Of a DNA stretch of 14,924 bases, positions 7,081-13,163 are shown piece by piece. Both the position numbers and the translations under genes were made by a program. Source of the stretch: JAJTFW01 sp031411335 (GTDB taxonomy: Bacteria > Bacteroidota > Bacteroidia > AKYH767-A > OLB10). Location of the stretch: the NCBI GenBank assembly GCA_031411335.1, contig JANOAX010000034.1, positions 1 to 14,924 on the forward strand, read 5' to 3'. Numbering within the stretch: the first letter of the stretch is position 1; every line of letters begins with the position of its first letter. Under the pieces are notes generated by a model. It saw only the letters and a list, made by a program, of their open reading frames with translations. It did no database searches and was not told the DNA's origin.

Positions 7081-7983
7081 ATGTCATTTAGAACTGTAAA
7101 TCCCGCTGAAATTAAGACCCAAGAAATGCATGCGTACCTCTTAGGTGCCGTGGCTCCCCGCCCCATTGCCTTTGCCAGTACCATCGATAAAAACGGAAAT
7201 GTAAATTTAAGCCCGTTCAGTTTTTTCAATGCTTTTGGTTCCAATCCTGCGACTTTGATATTTAGTCCGGCCTTGCGCGGGCGTGATGGGGCCACTAAAA
7301 ACACATTAGACAACGTTCGTGAAATTGACGAAGTGGTAATAAATATAGTAAGCTACGATATGGTACAACAGATGTCGCTGGCAAGTACCGAGTATCCAAA
7401 AGGCGTGAACGAATTTGTTAAATCAGGATTCACGATGCAAGATTCGTTACTGGTAAAACCTCCACGTGTACTTGAATCACCGGCCCAGATGGAATGCAAA
7501 GTCAAACAAATTATCGAAACTGGAACCCGAGGTGGTGCAGCCATGTTGGTTATTTGCGAGATTGTTTTAATGCATATTCGGGAAGATGTGCTGGATGAAA
7601 AGGGAGCCATCGACCCATTTAAGATCGATCAGGTTGCACGTTTAGGTGGGAATTGGTACAGCAGAGCTGCCAAAGGATTATTTGTCGTTCCCAAGCCGCT
7701 AACTACTTTGGGGATGGGTGTGGATGCACTTCCAGAACCCATCAGGACCAGTAAAATTCTTACTGGAAACGATTTGGGACTGCTAGGAAACACCGAAAAT
7801 TTGCCATCTACAGAGGAAATTTTTACGTACTCGAACCGAGAAGATGTGAAAAAATTCTTCGACACATTGAAAGGTGATAGAGAGAATTTAACAATGGCGG
7901 TACACCTCGCAGCCCATCACTTACTCGAAAAAGGGGACACACACGAGGCGTGGATGGTATTATTACATCATCATAAAAACTAA
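7081..7983 (+). CDS. Flavin reductase-like (FMN-binding split barrel) protein
   Basis: A 300-residue cytosolic protein. Residues about 1-210 form a flavin-reductase-like split-barrel domain: LLGAVAPRPIAFASTIDKNG (20-40), then NVNLSPFSFFNAFGSNPATL with the Ser/Asn/Phe residues that usually contact FMN phosphate and ring, then the strand VVINIVSYDMV and the ESPAQMECKV pattern of the family. The C-terminal part (about 215-300) is an added helical region ending HHHKN, without a motif I can name. Such proteins bind FMN and act as NAD(P)H:flavin reductases or as partners of monooxygenases; the substrate cannot be told from sequence. It stands alone on the plus strand, 166 bp after the divergent tRNA-Leu. 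The ATG at 7081 is preceded by an A-rich leader. Family confident, function generic. Confidence 0.85.
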   Translation: MSFRTVNPAEIKTQEMHAYLLGAVAPRPIAFASTIDKNGNVNLSPFSFFNAFGSNPATLIFSPALRGRDGATKNTLDNVREIDEVVINIVSYDMVQQMSLASTEYPKGVNEFVKSGFTMQDSLLVKPPRVLESPAQMECKVKQIIETGTRGGAAMLVICEIVLMHIREDVLDEKGAIDPFKIDQVARLGGNWYSRAAKGLFVVPKPLTTLGMGVDALPEPIRTSKILTGNDLGLLGNTENLPSTEEIFTYSNREDVKKFFDTLKGDRENLTMAVHLAAHHLLEKGDTHEAWMVLLHHHKN

Positions 7984-8084
7984 CGATTTCTCCTCTGAAA
8001 ATCTGCTTTTTTATCTCGTAAAAAAAATCGAAATATTTTAGAAAATAATTTCTCCTCTGAGCCCCCTCTGAAACTAACAATTTC
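7978..8084. repeat. Shuffled short repeats after the flavin reductase gene
   Basis: Two short direct repeats overlap in the gap. AACTAACGATTTC (7978-7990) recurs with one change at 8072-8084. ATTTCTCCTCTGA (7986-7998) recurs exactly at 8048-8060, and CCTCTGA appears again near 8064. The first copy includes the stop codon of the flavin reductase gene, as if the gene end had been partly duplicated and reordered. Otherwise the 201-bp gap up to 8184 holds only AT-rich leader sequence. Confidence 0.6.
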
Positions 8085-8144
8085 GCACTCCTGCATTGTT
8101 AATAAATTATTAGGAACACCGCTCTATGAAATTGTTAACTGAGA

Positions 8145-8152
8145 TAAATTAG
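8145..8152 (+). promoter_or_regulatory. Weak -7 box candidate for the SWIB gene
   Basis: TAAATTAG matches TAnnTTTG at 7 of 8 positions and would give a start near 8158 and a leader of about 27 nt. No correctly spaced TTG element is present. The leader just before the ATG is a run of A with a single C interruption (8171-8182), typical of strong translation initiation in Bacteroidota. Confidence 0.3.
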
Positions 8153-8184
8153 CATCATTCAAAATCATTAAACAAAAAAAAACA

Positions 8185-8709
8185 ATGGCAACTAAAAAAG
8201 CAAAACCTGCTAAGAAGGCTACAAAGAAAGCTGCTCCTAAAAAAGCTGCAAAAAAAGCTGCTCCTAAAAAAGCTGCAAAGAAAGCTGCTCCTAAGAAAGC
8301 TGCGAAAAAAGCTGCTGCTCCTAAGAAAGCTGCGAAAAAAGCTGCTCCTAAGAAAGCCGCTAAGAAAGCTGCTGCTCCTAAGAAAGCCGCTAAGAAAGCT
8401 GCTGCTCCTAAGAAAGCTGCGAAGAAAGCTGCTGCTCCTAAAAAAGCAAAAGTAAAACGTACTCCTAATGCTGCTTTCATGAAAGCAATGACTCCAAGCT
8501 CTTCATTGGCTGCGGTTATTGGTGCTGGAGCAGTTCCACGTACTGAAGTAGTTAAAAAAATCTGGGGTTACATTAAAAAGAACAACTTACAAGACAAGAA
8601 AAATCGTCGTATGATTAATGCTGATGATAAATTGAAAGTTGTTTTCGGAGGAAGAGGTCAAGTTTCAATGTTTGAAATGACTAAGCTTGTTAACAAGCAC
8701 CTTTCTTAA
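8185..8709 (+). CDS. SWIB/MDM2 domain protein with histone H1-like tail
   Basis: A 174-residue DNA-associated protein in two parts. Residues 1-92 are almost only Lys, Ala and Pro, in repeats such as APKKAAKKA, like the C-terminal tail of eukaryotic histone H1 and of bacterial H1-like proteins; this would bind DNA by charge. Residues about 93-174 are a complete SWIB domain: LAAVIGAG, PRTEVVKKIWGYIKKNNLQD, NRRMINADDKLKVVFGG and VSMFEMTKLVNKHL follow the family pattern. SWIB domains occur in the eukaryotic SWI/SNF remodeller and in Chlamydia and Bacteroidota proteins. The likely role is an abundant nucleoid-compacting or regulatory protein; the partner of the SWIB pocket is unknown. The gene is monocistronic, with an A-rich translation signal and a strong terminator, consistent with high expression. 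Confidence 0.92.
   Translation: MATKKAKPAKKATKKAAPKKAAKKAAPKKAAKKAAPKKAAKKAAAPKKAAKKAAPKKAAKKAAAPKKAAKKAAAPKKAAKKAAAPKKAKVKRTPNAAFMKAMTPSSSLAAVIGAGAVPRTEVVKKIWGYIKKNNLQDKKNRRMINADDKLKVVFGGRGQVSMFEMTKLVNKHLS
8230..8451 (+). repeat. Tandem 27/30-bp repeat coding the Lys/Ala/Pro tail
   Basis: Seven complete in-frame units plus a partial: 8230-8256, 8257-8283, 8284-8310 (27 bp each), 8311-8340 (30), 8341-8367 (27), 8368-8397 (30), 8398-8427 (30), then a truncated unit to 8451. The 30-bp units differ by one extra GCT codon. Synonymous changes (AAA/AAG, GCTGCG/GCCGCT) are shared between neighbouring units, for example 5 and 6, indicating local duplication. Every change keeps the frame, so the array should vary in length between strains. 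Confidence 0.9.
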
Positions 8710-8727
8710 TCCTTAAGAAAAGTATAG

Positions 8728-8759
8728 AAAAGGCTATCTCAATGAGGTAGCCTTTTTTT
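8728..8759 (+). terminator. Strong bidirectional terminator after the SWIB gene
   Basis: Arms AAAAGGCTATCTC (8728-8740) and GAGGTAGCCTTTT (8744-8756) pair over 13 bp with one G-U, loop AAT, followed by more T to 8759: a textbook Rho-independent terminator. On the minus strand the hairpin is followed by TTTTCTATACTTTTC, so it may also stop transcription coming from the permease gene. Confidence 0.88.
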
Positions 8760-8784
8760 ATGGGCTTTATTTTTTATAAGTGTG

Positions 8785-8868
8785 AATTTCAAGGTGAGAT
8801 GGGTTTTTCAAATAAATAAACCATCACTTCTTGGAAACAATTTTTATTTAAAAATGATACTTGAAATT
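8785..8868. repeat. Nested inverted repeats in the permease 3' region
   Basis: AATTTCAAG (8785-8793) and CTTGAAATT (8860-8868) are perfect 9-bp arms. Between them lie a bulged stem formed by GATGGGTTT (8798-8806) and AAACCATC (8818-8825), and an AT-only hairpin at 8840-8855. Together they could fold the 3' untranslated region of the minus-strand permease mRNA. Neither part has a clear U-tract. Confidence 0.4.
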
Positions 8869-8874
8869 GATTTT

Positions 8875-10011
8875 TTAAGTGCTTCGGGTATCGAAAGCAT
8901 CCCTCAAACCATTCCCCAATAATGTAAATGAAAGTACCATTAAAGCGATGGCTACCCCTGGGAAAATAGCTAACCAAGCAGCATCGACAACAATGTAGGA
9001 ATAGTTTTCTTTGATCATCATTCCCCAACTTGGTGTGGGTGGTTGTGCGCCCATCCCCAAAAAGCTCAAGCCTGCTTCTAGTAAAATAGCAGATGCAAAA
9101 TTAGAAGCTGCGATCACAATGACGGGTCCAATAATGTTTGGAAGAATATGCCAGAGAATTATCCGACTATCATTAAACCCTAATGCCCTTCCTGCTTCCA
9201 CATATTGCTGTTCACGTAAAGAGAAAAATTGTCCGCGAACTAATCGAGCTACCTCTACCCACATGGTGAGTCCAACCGCTATGAATACCTGAATAAAGCC
9301 TTTTCCTAAAGCCATGGTGATGGCTACCACCAATAATAAAGTTGGAATTGACCAGATCACATTAATGAACCATAAAATAATTTTATCGACCCATCCACGG
9401 TAAAATCCAGCTAAGGAACCCAATCCGATTCCAATAAATAAGGAGATGACAACAGCAATTAAACCCACCGATAAAGATACTCGCGTGGCCACCATCAATC
9501 GACTTAACAAGTCCCGACCAAAACGATCGGTTCCTAAATAAAATGTTTTTTTCGAGATGAACTGATCAGCGGAAGTCGTCTTATTAGAGCTTGAGACGGC
9601 GTCTTCCTTTTCAATCAAACTCGCCAATGACACTACACCCGATTCCCCCGGACTCGAATAATCCCCTGAATATTCTCTGTAAAAAAGAGAATCACGTTGC
9701 ACTTTCCAATCAAACAATGGGATAAATTTATGGGCAGATGGATTTCCGCCCATCCATTTGCTCAACAAAGATTTTTCCTGATCATGTTGTTTTGGAATTT
9801 TCAAAAAGGAAATGGAAGTTCCCGGAGGTTGCAAACTCACTTGAAGATTCATCGAGTTGGAATCAGGGCTATTATCGGGAACCAATACATAGCAAAACAC
9901 AGCAACGAAAATGGAAAGGGCAATCACCGTCAAACCGAACATGGCCGATTTATGATGCTTCAGTTTTACCCAGGCTAGTCGACCTGGCGATAACGTTTTG
10001 TCTTGATCCAA
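8875..10011 (-). CDS. OppC/DppC-type ABC transporter permease
   Basis: About 378 residues: one permease subunit of a peptide/nickel-type ABC importer in the inner membrane. Residue numbers here count from the chosen TTG start. TM1 is at about 24-45; a large periplasmic insert (about 46-157) precedes the conserved FYLGTDRFGRDLLSRL (157-172); further TM segments follow, with the EAA loop YVEAGRALG (270-278) to HILPN for ATPase contact and the GLSFLGMGAQPPTPSWG motif (314-330) of OppC proteins. An in-frame ATG lies at 10128, but its 39 extra residues resemble no OppC N-terminus and would leave only 14 bp to the divergent gene. I chose the TTG at 10011, which gives an N-terminus MDQDKTLSPGRLAW like relatives. 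No OppB, ATPase or binding protein is nearby, so its partners must be elsewhere. The substrate is unknown. Confidence 0.88.
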   Translation of the reverse strand: MDQDKTLSPGRLAWVKLKHHKSAMFGLTVIALSIFVAVFCYVLVPDNSPDSNSMNLQVSLQPPGTSISFLKIPKQHDQEKSLLSKWMGGNPSAHKFIPLFDWKVQRDSLFYREYSGDYSSPGESGVVSLASLIEKEDAVSSSNKTTSADQFISKKTFYLGTDRFGRDLLSRLMVATRVSLSVGLIAVVISLFIGIGLGSLAGFYRGWVDKIILWFINVIWSIPTLLLVVAITMALGKGFIQVFIAVGLTMWVEVARLVRGQFFSLREQQYVEAGRALGFNDSRIILWHILPNIIGPVIVIAASNFASAILLEAGLSFLGMGAQPPTPSWGMMIKENYSYIVVDAAWLAIFPGVAIALMVLSFTLLGNGLRDAFDTRST

Positions 10012-10107
10012 TACAATAATATATGGTGATAAAGATAGAAGGTATTCATCAAACTTGAAAAAATTAATAAACAGGAAATTTATTACACCCTTCATCATTA
10101 AAATAAA

Positions 10108-10115
10108 TACTTTTG
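10108..10115 (+). promoter_or_regulatory. Candidate -7 box for the PEGA-like/lipoprotein pair
   Basis: TACTTTTG is a full match to TAnnTTTG, 27 nt before the ATG at 10143. No TTG lies at the right distance upstream. It falls inside the extra N-terminal codons of the long permease ORF, which supports the shorter permease start. Confidence 0.4.
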
Positions 10116-10142
10116 AATCCATATTCATTTTAGTAACGATCT

Positions 10143-10835
10143 ATGAAAAAAATCCTCTTAACCATTCTCTATTTCCTATTTGTCCAACAACTGTTTGGGC
10201 AGGGTCATGGGTATTTTGTTATACACCCTCTGCCTGTAAATGCCATCATTAGACTAGACTCTTCTAAAATCAACCCCTTTCAGGTTTACAACTTAAATCC
10301 CGGAAAATATGTTTTAAAAGTTTGGGCTCAAGGATACAAATTACATATTGATACGATTTCCATAGAAGCGAATAAATCTACGGATAGCAAATTAAAATTA
10401 GATAGAAGTGATGAATATTTAAGATATCGTGCCGATGTAAAAAAACAGAAAAGAGGATTCCGAATAACGATAGGAACAGCTCTTTTTTTAGCCACAGCCG
10501 GGATAATTTTGAACGATAAGGCCACAGATTTTGAAGATAAAGCCAACATCAATAAATCAACATATTTATCAAGTGTTAGCCCTGCAGAAATCGCAAATGC
10601 AAAAGAAAATTATAATAATTCATTGGATGACTTCAAAACTTATAGATCATATAGAAACGTCGCCTTTATTGCAGTAGCAGGAACTGCAGTTATCGGAAGT
10701 TATTTAAGTTATAGATATTATAATAATCACAAATCAGTATACAAAGAGGATGTACCGCAATTAAGTAGTATTACTCCATATTATGATCCGATATTAAATA
10801 CCGGAAATCTAACAGCAATATTTTTAATCAAATGA
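10143..10835 (+). CDS. PEGA-like domain membrane protein, unknown function
   Basis: A 230-residue envelope protein. A signal peptide covers about residues 1-20 (MKKILLTILYFLFVQQLFGQ). Residues about 22-88 look like a PEGA-type surface-layer domain: two short strands (HGYFVIHPLPVNAIIRLD), a Pro-Phe turn, then NLNPGKYVLKVWAQGYK (51-67), the pattern 'PGKY.L.V...GY', then IDTISIEANKST. Two hydrophobic segments follow, at about 106-123 and 173-187, separated by a Lys/Asp/Asn-rich linker that may form a coiled coil. I do not recognise the full-length family; PEGA is an inferred match. Its stop overlaps the start of the next gene by 4 nt (ATGA), so the two are translationally coupled. Confidence 0.65.
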   Translation: MKKILLTILYFLFVQQLFGQGHGYFVIHPLPVNAIIRLDSSKINPFQVYNLNPGKYVLKVWAQGYKLHIDTISIEANKSTDSKLKLDRSDEYLRYRADVKKQKRGFRITIGTALFLATAGIILNDKATDFEDKANINKSTYLSSVSPAEIANAKENYNNSLDDFKTYRSYRNVAFIAVAGTAVIGSYLSYRYYNNHKSVYKEDVPQLSSITPYYDPILNTGNLTAIFLIK

Positions 10836-11215
10836 AAAACTTAAAAAATTTAATCTTAACCTTTCTTCTCATTTTTGGTGCTTGTAAAAAATCAGAAGTA
10901 GAGGAATTACCTATTAATAATCTTGAACCAAGCTATATTAAATCTGTGCTTAGTATCAAAAGTGTAAATCAACTTCCCTCTTATAAGAGAATTGAATTCG
11001 ATGTGAAAAAGAACAATATTTCCAGCTGGAAATATATTGATAAAATTATCTTGAATCGAAGCATGGGTTCACAATCCGTTATAGACAAAGATAGTTCCGG
11101 CAAAAATGATCTAGCATTCTACCCTTCCGGTCCTGCCTGGGTGGTCATTCACTTTCGCAAAGCAGACATGCAATTATCAGCTCCTTCCGATACCTTCTAT
11201 TTTAACGTACCTTAA
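10832..11215 (+). CDS. Small lipoprotein, unknown function
   Basis: A 127-residue lipoprotein with a lipobox ending IFGAC (Cys18) followed by KKSEVEELP, a Lys/Ser/Glu-rich start that could favour surface export. The mature part (about 25-127) has alternating strands (YKRIEFDVKKNN, WKYIDKIILNRS, AWVVIHFRKADMQ, SDTFYFNVP), most like a single small beta-sandwich. No named family recognised. It overlaps the upstream PEGA-like gene by 4 nt, so the two products probably work together in the envelope. There is no sign of transfer or truncation. Confidence 0.7.
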   Translation: MKNLKNLILTFLLIFGACKKSEVEELPINNLEPSYIKSVLSIKSVNQLPSYKRIEFDVKKNNISSWKYIDKIILNRSMGSQSVIDKDSSGKNDLAFYPSGPAWVVIHFRKADMQLSAPSDTFYFNVP

Positions 11216-11250
11216 ATTGAAAATTATTGGAAAGTATATTTTTCAATTTA
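11213..11250 (+). terminator. AT-rich hairpin after the lipoprotein gene
   Basis: Eleven-base-pair perfect inverted repeat TAAATTGAAAA (11213-11223, starting at the stop codon) / TTTTCAATTTA (11240-11250), loop 16 nt. It has no G/C-rich core and no U-tract afterwards, so it may be a weak terminator or an mRNA end-protecting structure between the lipoprotein and the acetyltransferase. Confidence 0.4.
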
Positions 11251-11278
11251 GTCTAAAATGTCAATAATCATTTGATTG

Positions 11279-11731
11279 ATGATTCAAATTAAAAGAACAA
11301 ATTCAAACCATCCTCATTTCCAATCTCTGGTCCTTGATCTTGATCACGAATTAAAAATTAGAGATGGCGAAGATCATGCATTTTATGCGCAGTATAATAA
11401 ATCAGATAATATAAAGTATGTAGTGGTTGCTTATGAAAATTCAGAAGCTGTGGGATGTGGTGCCATCAAGGAATGGAATGAGGAAACGATGGAAGTGAAA
11501 AGAATGTTTGTTCCACTAGTATATCGGGGGAAAGGAATTGCTTCTTTCGTTTTAAAAGATCTTGAAAAATGGGCAGCAGAATTAGGTTACAAAAAATGCA
11601 TTTTGGAAACTGGAGAAAATCAACCCGAGGCGATTCGGCTTTATACAAAAAACAATTACAATCTTATTCCTAATTACGGACAATATGCAGGTGTGGAAGC
11701 CAGTAAATGTTTTGAGAAATATTTATCATAA
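11279..11731 (+). CDS. GNAT family N-acetyltransferase
   Basis: A 150-residue cytosolic GNAT enzyme, which moves an acetyl group from acetyl-CoA to an amine. The core is visible: strand YVVVAYENSEAVGCGAIKEW (47-66), the central strand and CoA loop MEVKRMFVPLVYRGKGIAS (71-89) with the RxxGxA-type pyrophosphate-binding pattern (R83, G86, A88), the helix VLKDLEKWAAELGY, then the CILETGENQPEAIRLYTKNNY strand-helix. The acceptor cannot be told. I chose the ATG at 11279; a TTG one codon before is possible. It follows the lipoprotein gene by 63 bp with a hairpin between, so it is probably a separate unit, convergent with the PaiB-family gene. Confidence 0.88.
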   Translation: MIQIKRTNSNHPHFQSLVLDLDHELKIRDGEDHAFYAQYNKSDNIKYVVVAYENSEAVGCGAIKEWNEETMEVKRMFVPLVYRGKGIASFVLKDLEKWAAELGYKKCILETGENQPEAIRLYTKNNYNLIPNYGQYAGVEASKCFEKYLS

Positions 11732-11750
11732 ATCAATTTTGAAAATTGAT
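11732..11750. terminator. Weak AT-rich palindrome between converging genes
   Basis: ATCAATTTT (11732-11740) and AAAATTGAT (11742-11750) form a perfect palindrome right after the acetyltransferase stop, followed by AAAAAAATAA on the plus strand. The T-run on the minus strand comes before rather than after the hairpin, so it is not a canonical terminator in either direction. Confidence 0.3.
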
Positions 11751-11775
11751 AAAAAAATAATCCATCAACAAAAAA

Positions 11776-12390
11776 TCAATTTCTCTTTTTCATTTCTTTC
11801 GCAATTTCCTGTGCTCCGGCATCTTCTGATTTTTGCAATTCGTCAATGATAGCCTGGTGATCTTTTTCATTTCTATTTTGACTGAGTTTCCAGGCTCCTT
11901 CCATCTTTACCACTTCAATTTTAAATCCGCGAATGGCTTTGATAAATTTTTCGAAAAGTCCATCTGGTAAATTTTCTGCTAATGCAGGTTTTTCTTGACC
12001 TTTTTCATAGGTATTTTGCATCCGATACAAATGCGCTTTGAACTCATCTACAGAAAGCGCAACTAAATTTCCGCTTACATGCACTGCTCTATAATTCCAT
12101 GTTGAAACATTGGGGTGACTATACCAAGATGAAGAAACGTAAGTATGGCCTGCAGAAAAAACAGCCATGGCCTTCACTTCTTCTTTCCCAATAAAAATAG
12201 CTTGTGGATTCATGTTAGAAATATGACCGTATAAAAACAGTTTATCTCCTTCCATCACCACTTCCATGGGGATATGTGTTGCCAATGGAAACTCTTCTTC
12301 CTTCAAAATAAAAACCGCAAAAGGAAACTCTTTGATAAACGATAAAAGTTGCTCTTGGTCGCTAATACTGTAATGTGAAGGTGCGTACAT
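11776..12390 (-). CDS. PaiB-family FMN-binding protein
   Basis: A 204-residue protein of the PaiB (FMN-binding negative regulator) family, which has a split-barrel flavin-binding fold. Family landmarks in order: the start MYAPSHY (1-7), PLATHIPM (35-42), the strand LFLYGHISNMNPQ (51-63), then AGHTYVSSSWY (80-90), VSTWNYRAVHVSGN (95-108) and the C-terminal KLSQNR (168-173). B. subtilis PaiB represses sporulation and protease genes; in Bacteroidota the role is not established, and an enzymatic or haem/flavin-linked role is equally possible. No DNA-binding helix-turn-helix is visible. The length matches the family. It is convergent with a GNAT gene; B. subtilis paiB also neighbours a GNAT gene (paiA), but there in one operon and with a different GNAT type. 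Confidence 0.88.
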   Translation of the reverse strand: MYAPSHYSISDQEQLLSFIKEFPFAVFILKEEEFPLATHIPMEVVMEGDKLFLYGHISNMNPQAIFIGKEEVKAMAVFSAGHTYVSSSWYSHPNVSTWNYRAVHVSGNLVALSVDEFKAHLYRMQNTYEKGQEKPALAENLPDGLFEKFIKAIRGFKIEVVKMEGAWKLSQNRNEKDHQAIIDELQKSEDAGAQEIAKEMKKRN

Positions 12391-12460
12391 TGTTTAAGTA
12401 AATAAGTTCTACAATACTATCAAATTATAATTACTGTCGCGATTCATTATGAATGTCAAA

Positions 12461-13066
12461 TTAATTTTTACAATTACAACTGGGTGAAAAAAACACATTT
12501 GTTTCGGGCAATAAATTATAAATTTGTTCTTGTTCTTCCTGTGAAAATAAAATCCCTCTTAACTCTAACGTTTTTAAATTATGCAAGTGTTTAATTTCTT
12601 CGGGAAGGGCAATAATTTCATTATCCCATAGCTCTATCACCTCCAAAAATTCAAGTCGACCTATGGTATGCGGCAAGGTTTCAATCACGTTTCGATTCAA
12701 TCCCAAATGAATTAATTGAGTACAATTACTTATCGAATCGGGAATTACTTTTATTTTATTATAACTCACATCTAGTACTTGCAAATTTTTCAATTCACCG
12801 ATCCATTCAGGAATCTCTTTCAATCTATTTCTTGACAACTTTAAAACTTGCAAGTTTTTAAATTTTCTAATCTCTTCTGGAACTACTTTATGTTTTTGCT
12901 TACTCAAATCGAGTTTAAAAACGGAATCTGGATTTAGGGATGCAGTGGCAACAGATTTAAATGTTTTTTGCTGACTGAGCATTAAAGTATCCAATAAAAT
13001 TTGTCCTTGACTTTGGATAGCAAGAATGAAGAATAAGAAAACAAGGGAAATGGTTGGGTTCAACAT
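12461..13066 (-). CDS. Secreted leucine-rich repeat protein
   Basis: A 201-residue exported protein. The signal peptide is about residues 1-21 (MLNPTISLVFLFFILAIQSQG). After a linker with an entry strand (SVFKLDLSKQ) come four regular 23-residue leucine-rich repeats: 71-93, 94-116, 117-139 and 140-162, each LQVLxLSxNxLxxIPxxIxxL-like, then a half repeat from 163. The Ile-Pro/Leu-Pro at fixed position makes them the bacterial/plant 'IP' type. The tail ends with a Cys pair (SPSCNCKN). The solenoid gives a protein-binding surface; the ligand is unknown. I chose the ATG at 13066 because it gives a clean signal peptide; an in-frame TTG lies 9 codons upstream. It appears to be a single gene between ribF and the PaiB-family gene. 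Confidence 0.85.
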   Translation of the reverse strand: MLNPTISLVFLFFILAIQSQGQILLDTLMLSQQKTFKSVATASLNPDSVFKLDLSKQKHKVVPEEIRKFKNLQVLKLSRNRLKEIPEWIGELKNLQVLDVSYNKIKVIPDSISNCTQLIHLGLNRNVIETLPHTIGRLEFLEVIELWDNEIIALPEEIKHLHNLKTLELRGILFSQEEQEQIYNLLPETNVFFSPSCNCKN

Positions 13067-13135
13067 GAATGGTGAAGTTAAGCAGGACAACAAAGACTAA
13101 ACGAAAAAAATAAAAAATTATTCAAAAGTGAGATG

Positions 13136-13151
13136 TAGATAACTTTATCTA
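13136..13151 (-). terminator. Small hairpin downstream of ribF
   Basis: TAGATAA (13136-13142) / TTATCTA (13145-13151), a 7-bp AT-rich stem, 12 nt past the ribF stop. Long T-rich stretches follow further downstream on the minus strand (about 13101-13121) but are not adjacent, so this is only a possible weak terminator. Confidence 0.3.
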
Positions 13152-13163
13152 GCCTTTTCTTCC

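Noticed and set aside
8124..8480. Antisense ORF of 118 residues, rich in Ala/Phe/Leu (FLGAAAFLAAF repeats)
   Set aside because: It is the reverse reading of the Lys/Ala tandem repeat of the SWIB protein; repeat arrays produce such open frames without selection, and the sense strand has the clear domain.
8875..10128. Full 417-residue permease from the first ATG
   Set aside because: The additional 39 residues resemble no OppC N-terminus, and the start would lie 14 bp from the divergent gene, leaving no room for promoters; kept only as an alternative.
11279..11731. GNAT as PaiA orthologue
   Set aside because: The sequence around the CoA loop and the N-terminus do not match PaiA; only general GNAT features are shared.
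12461..13093. Longer start of the LRR protein at the TTG (13093)
   Set aside because: The added nine residues precede a good signal peptide and carry no positive charge or hydrophobic continuation typical of an N-terminus.
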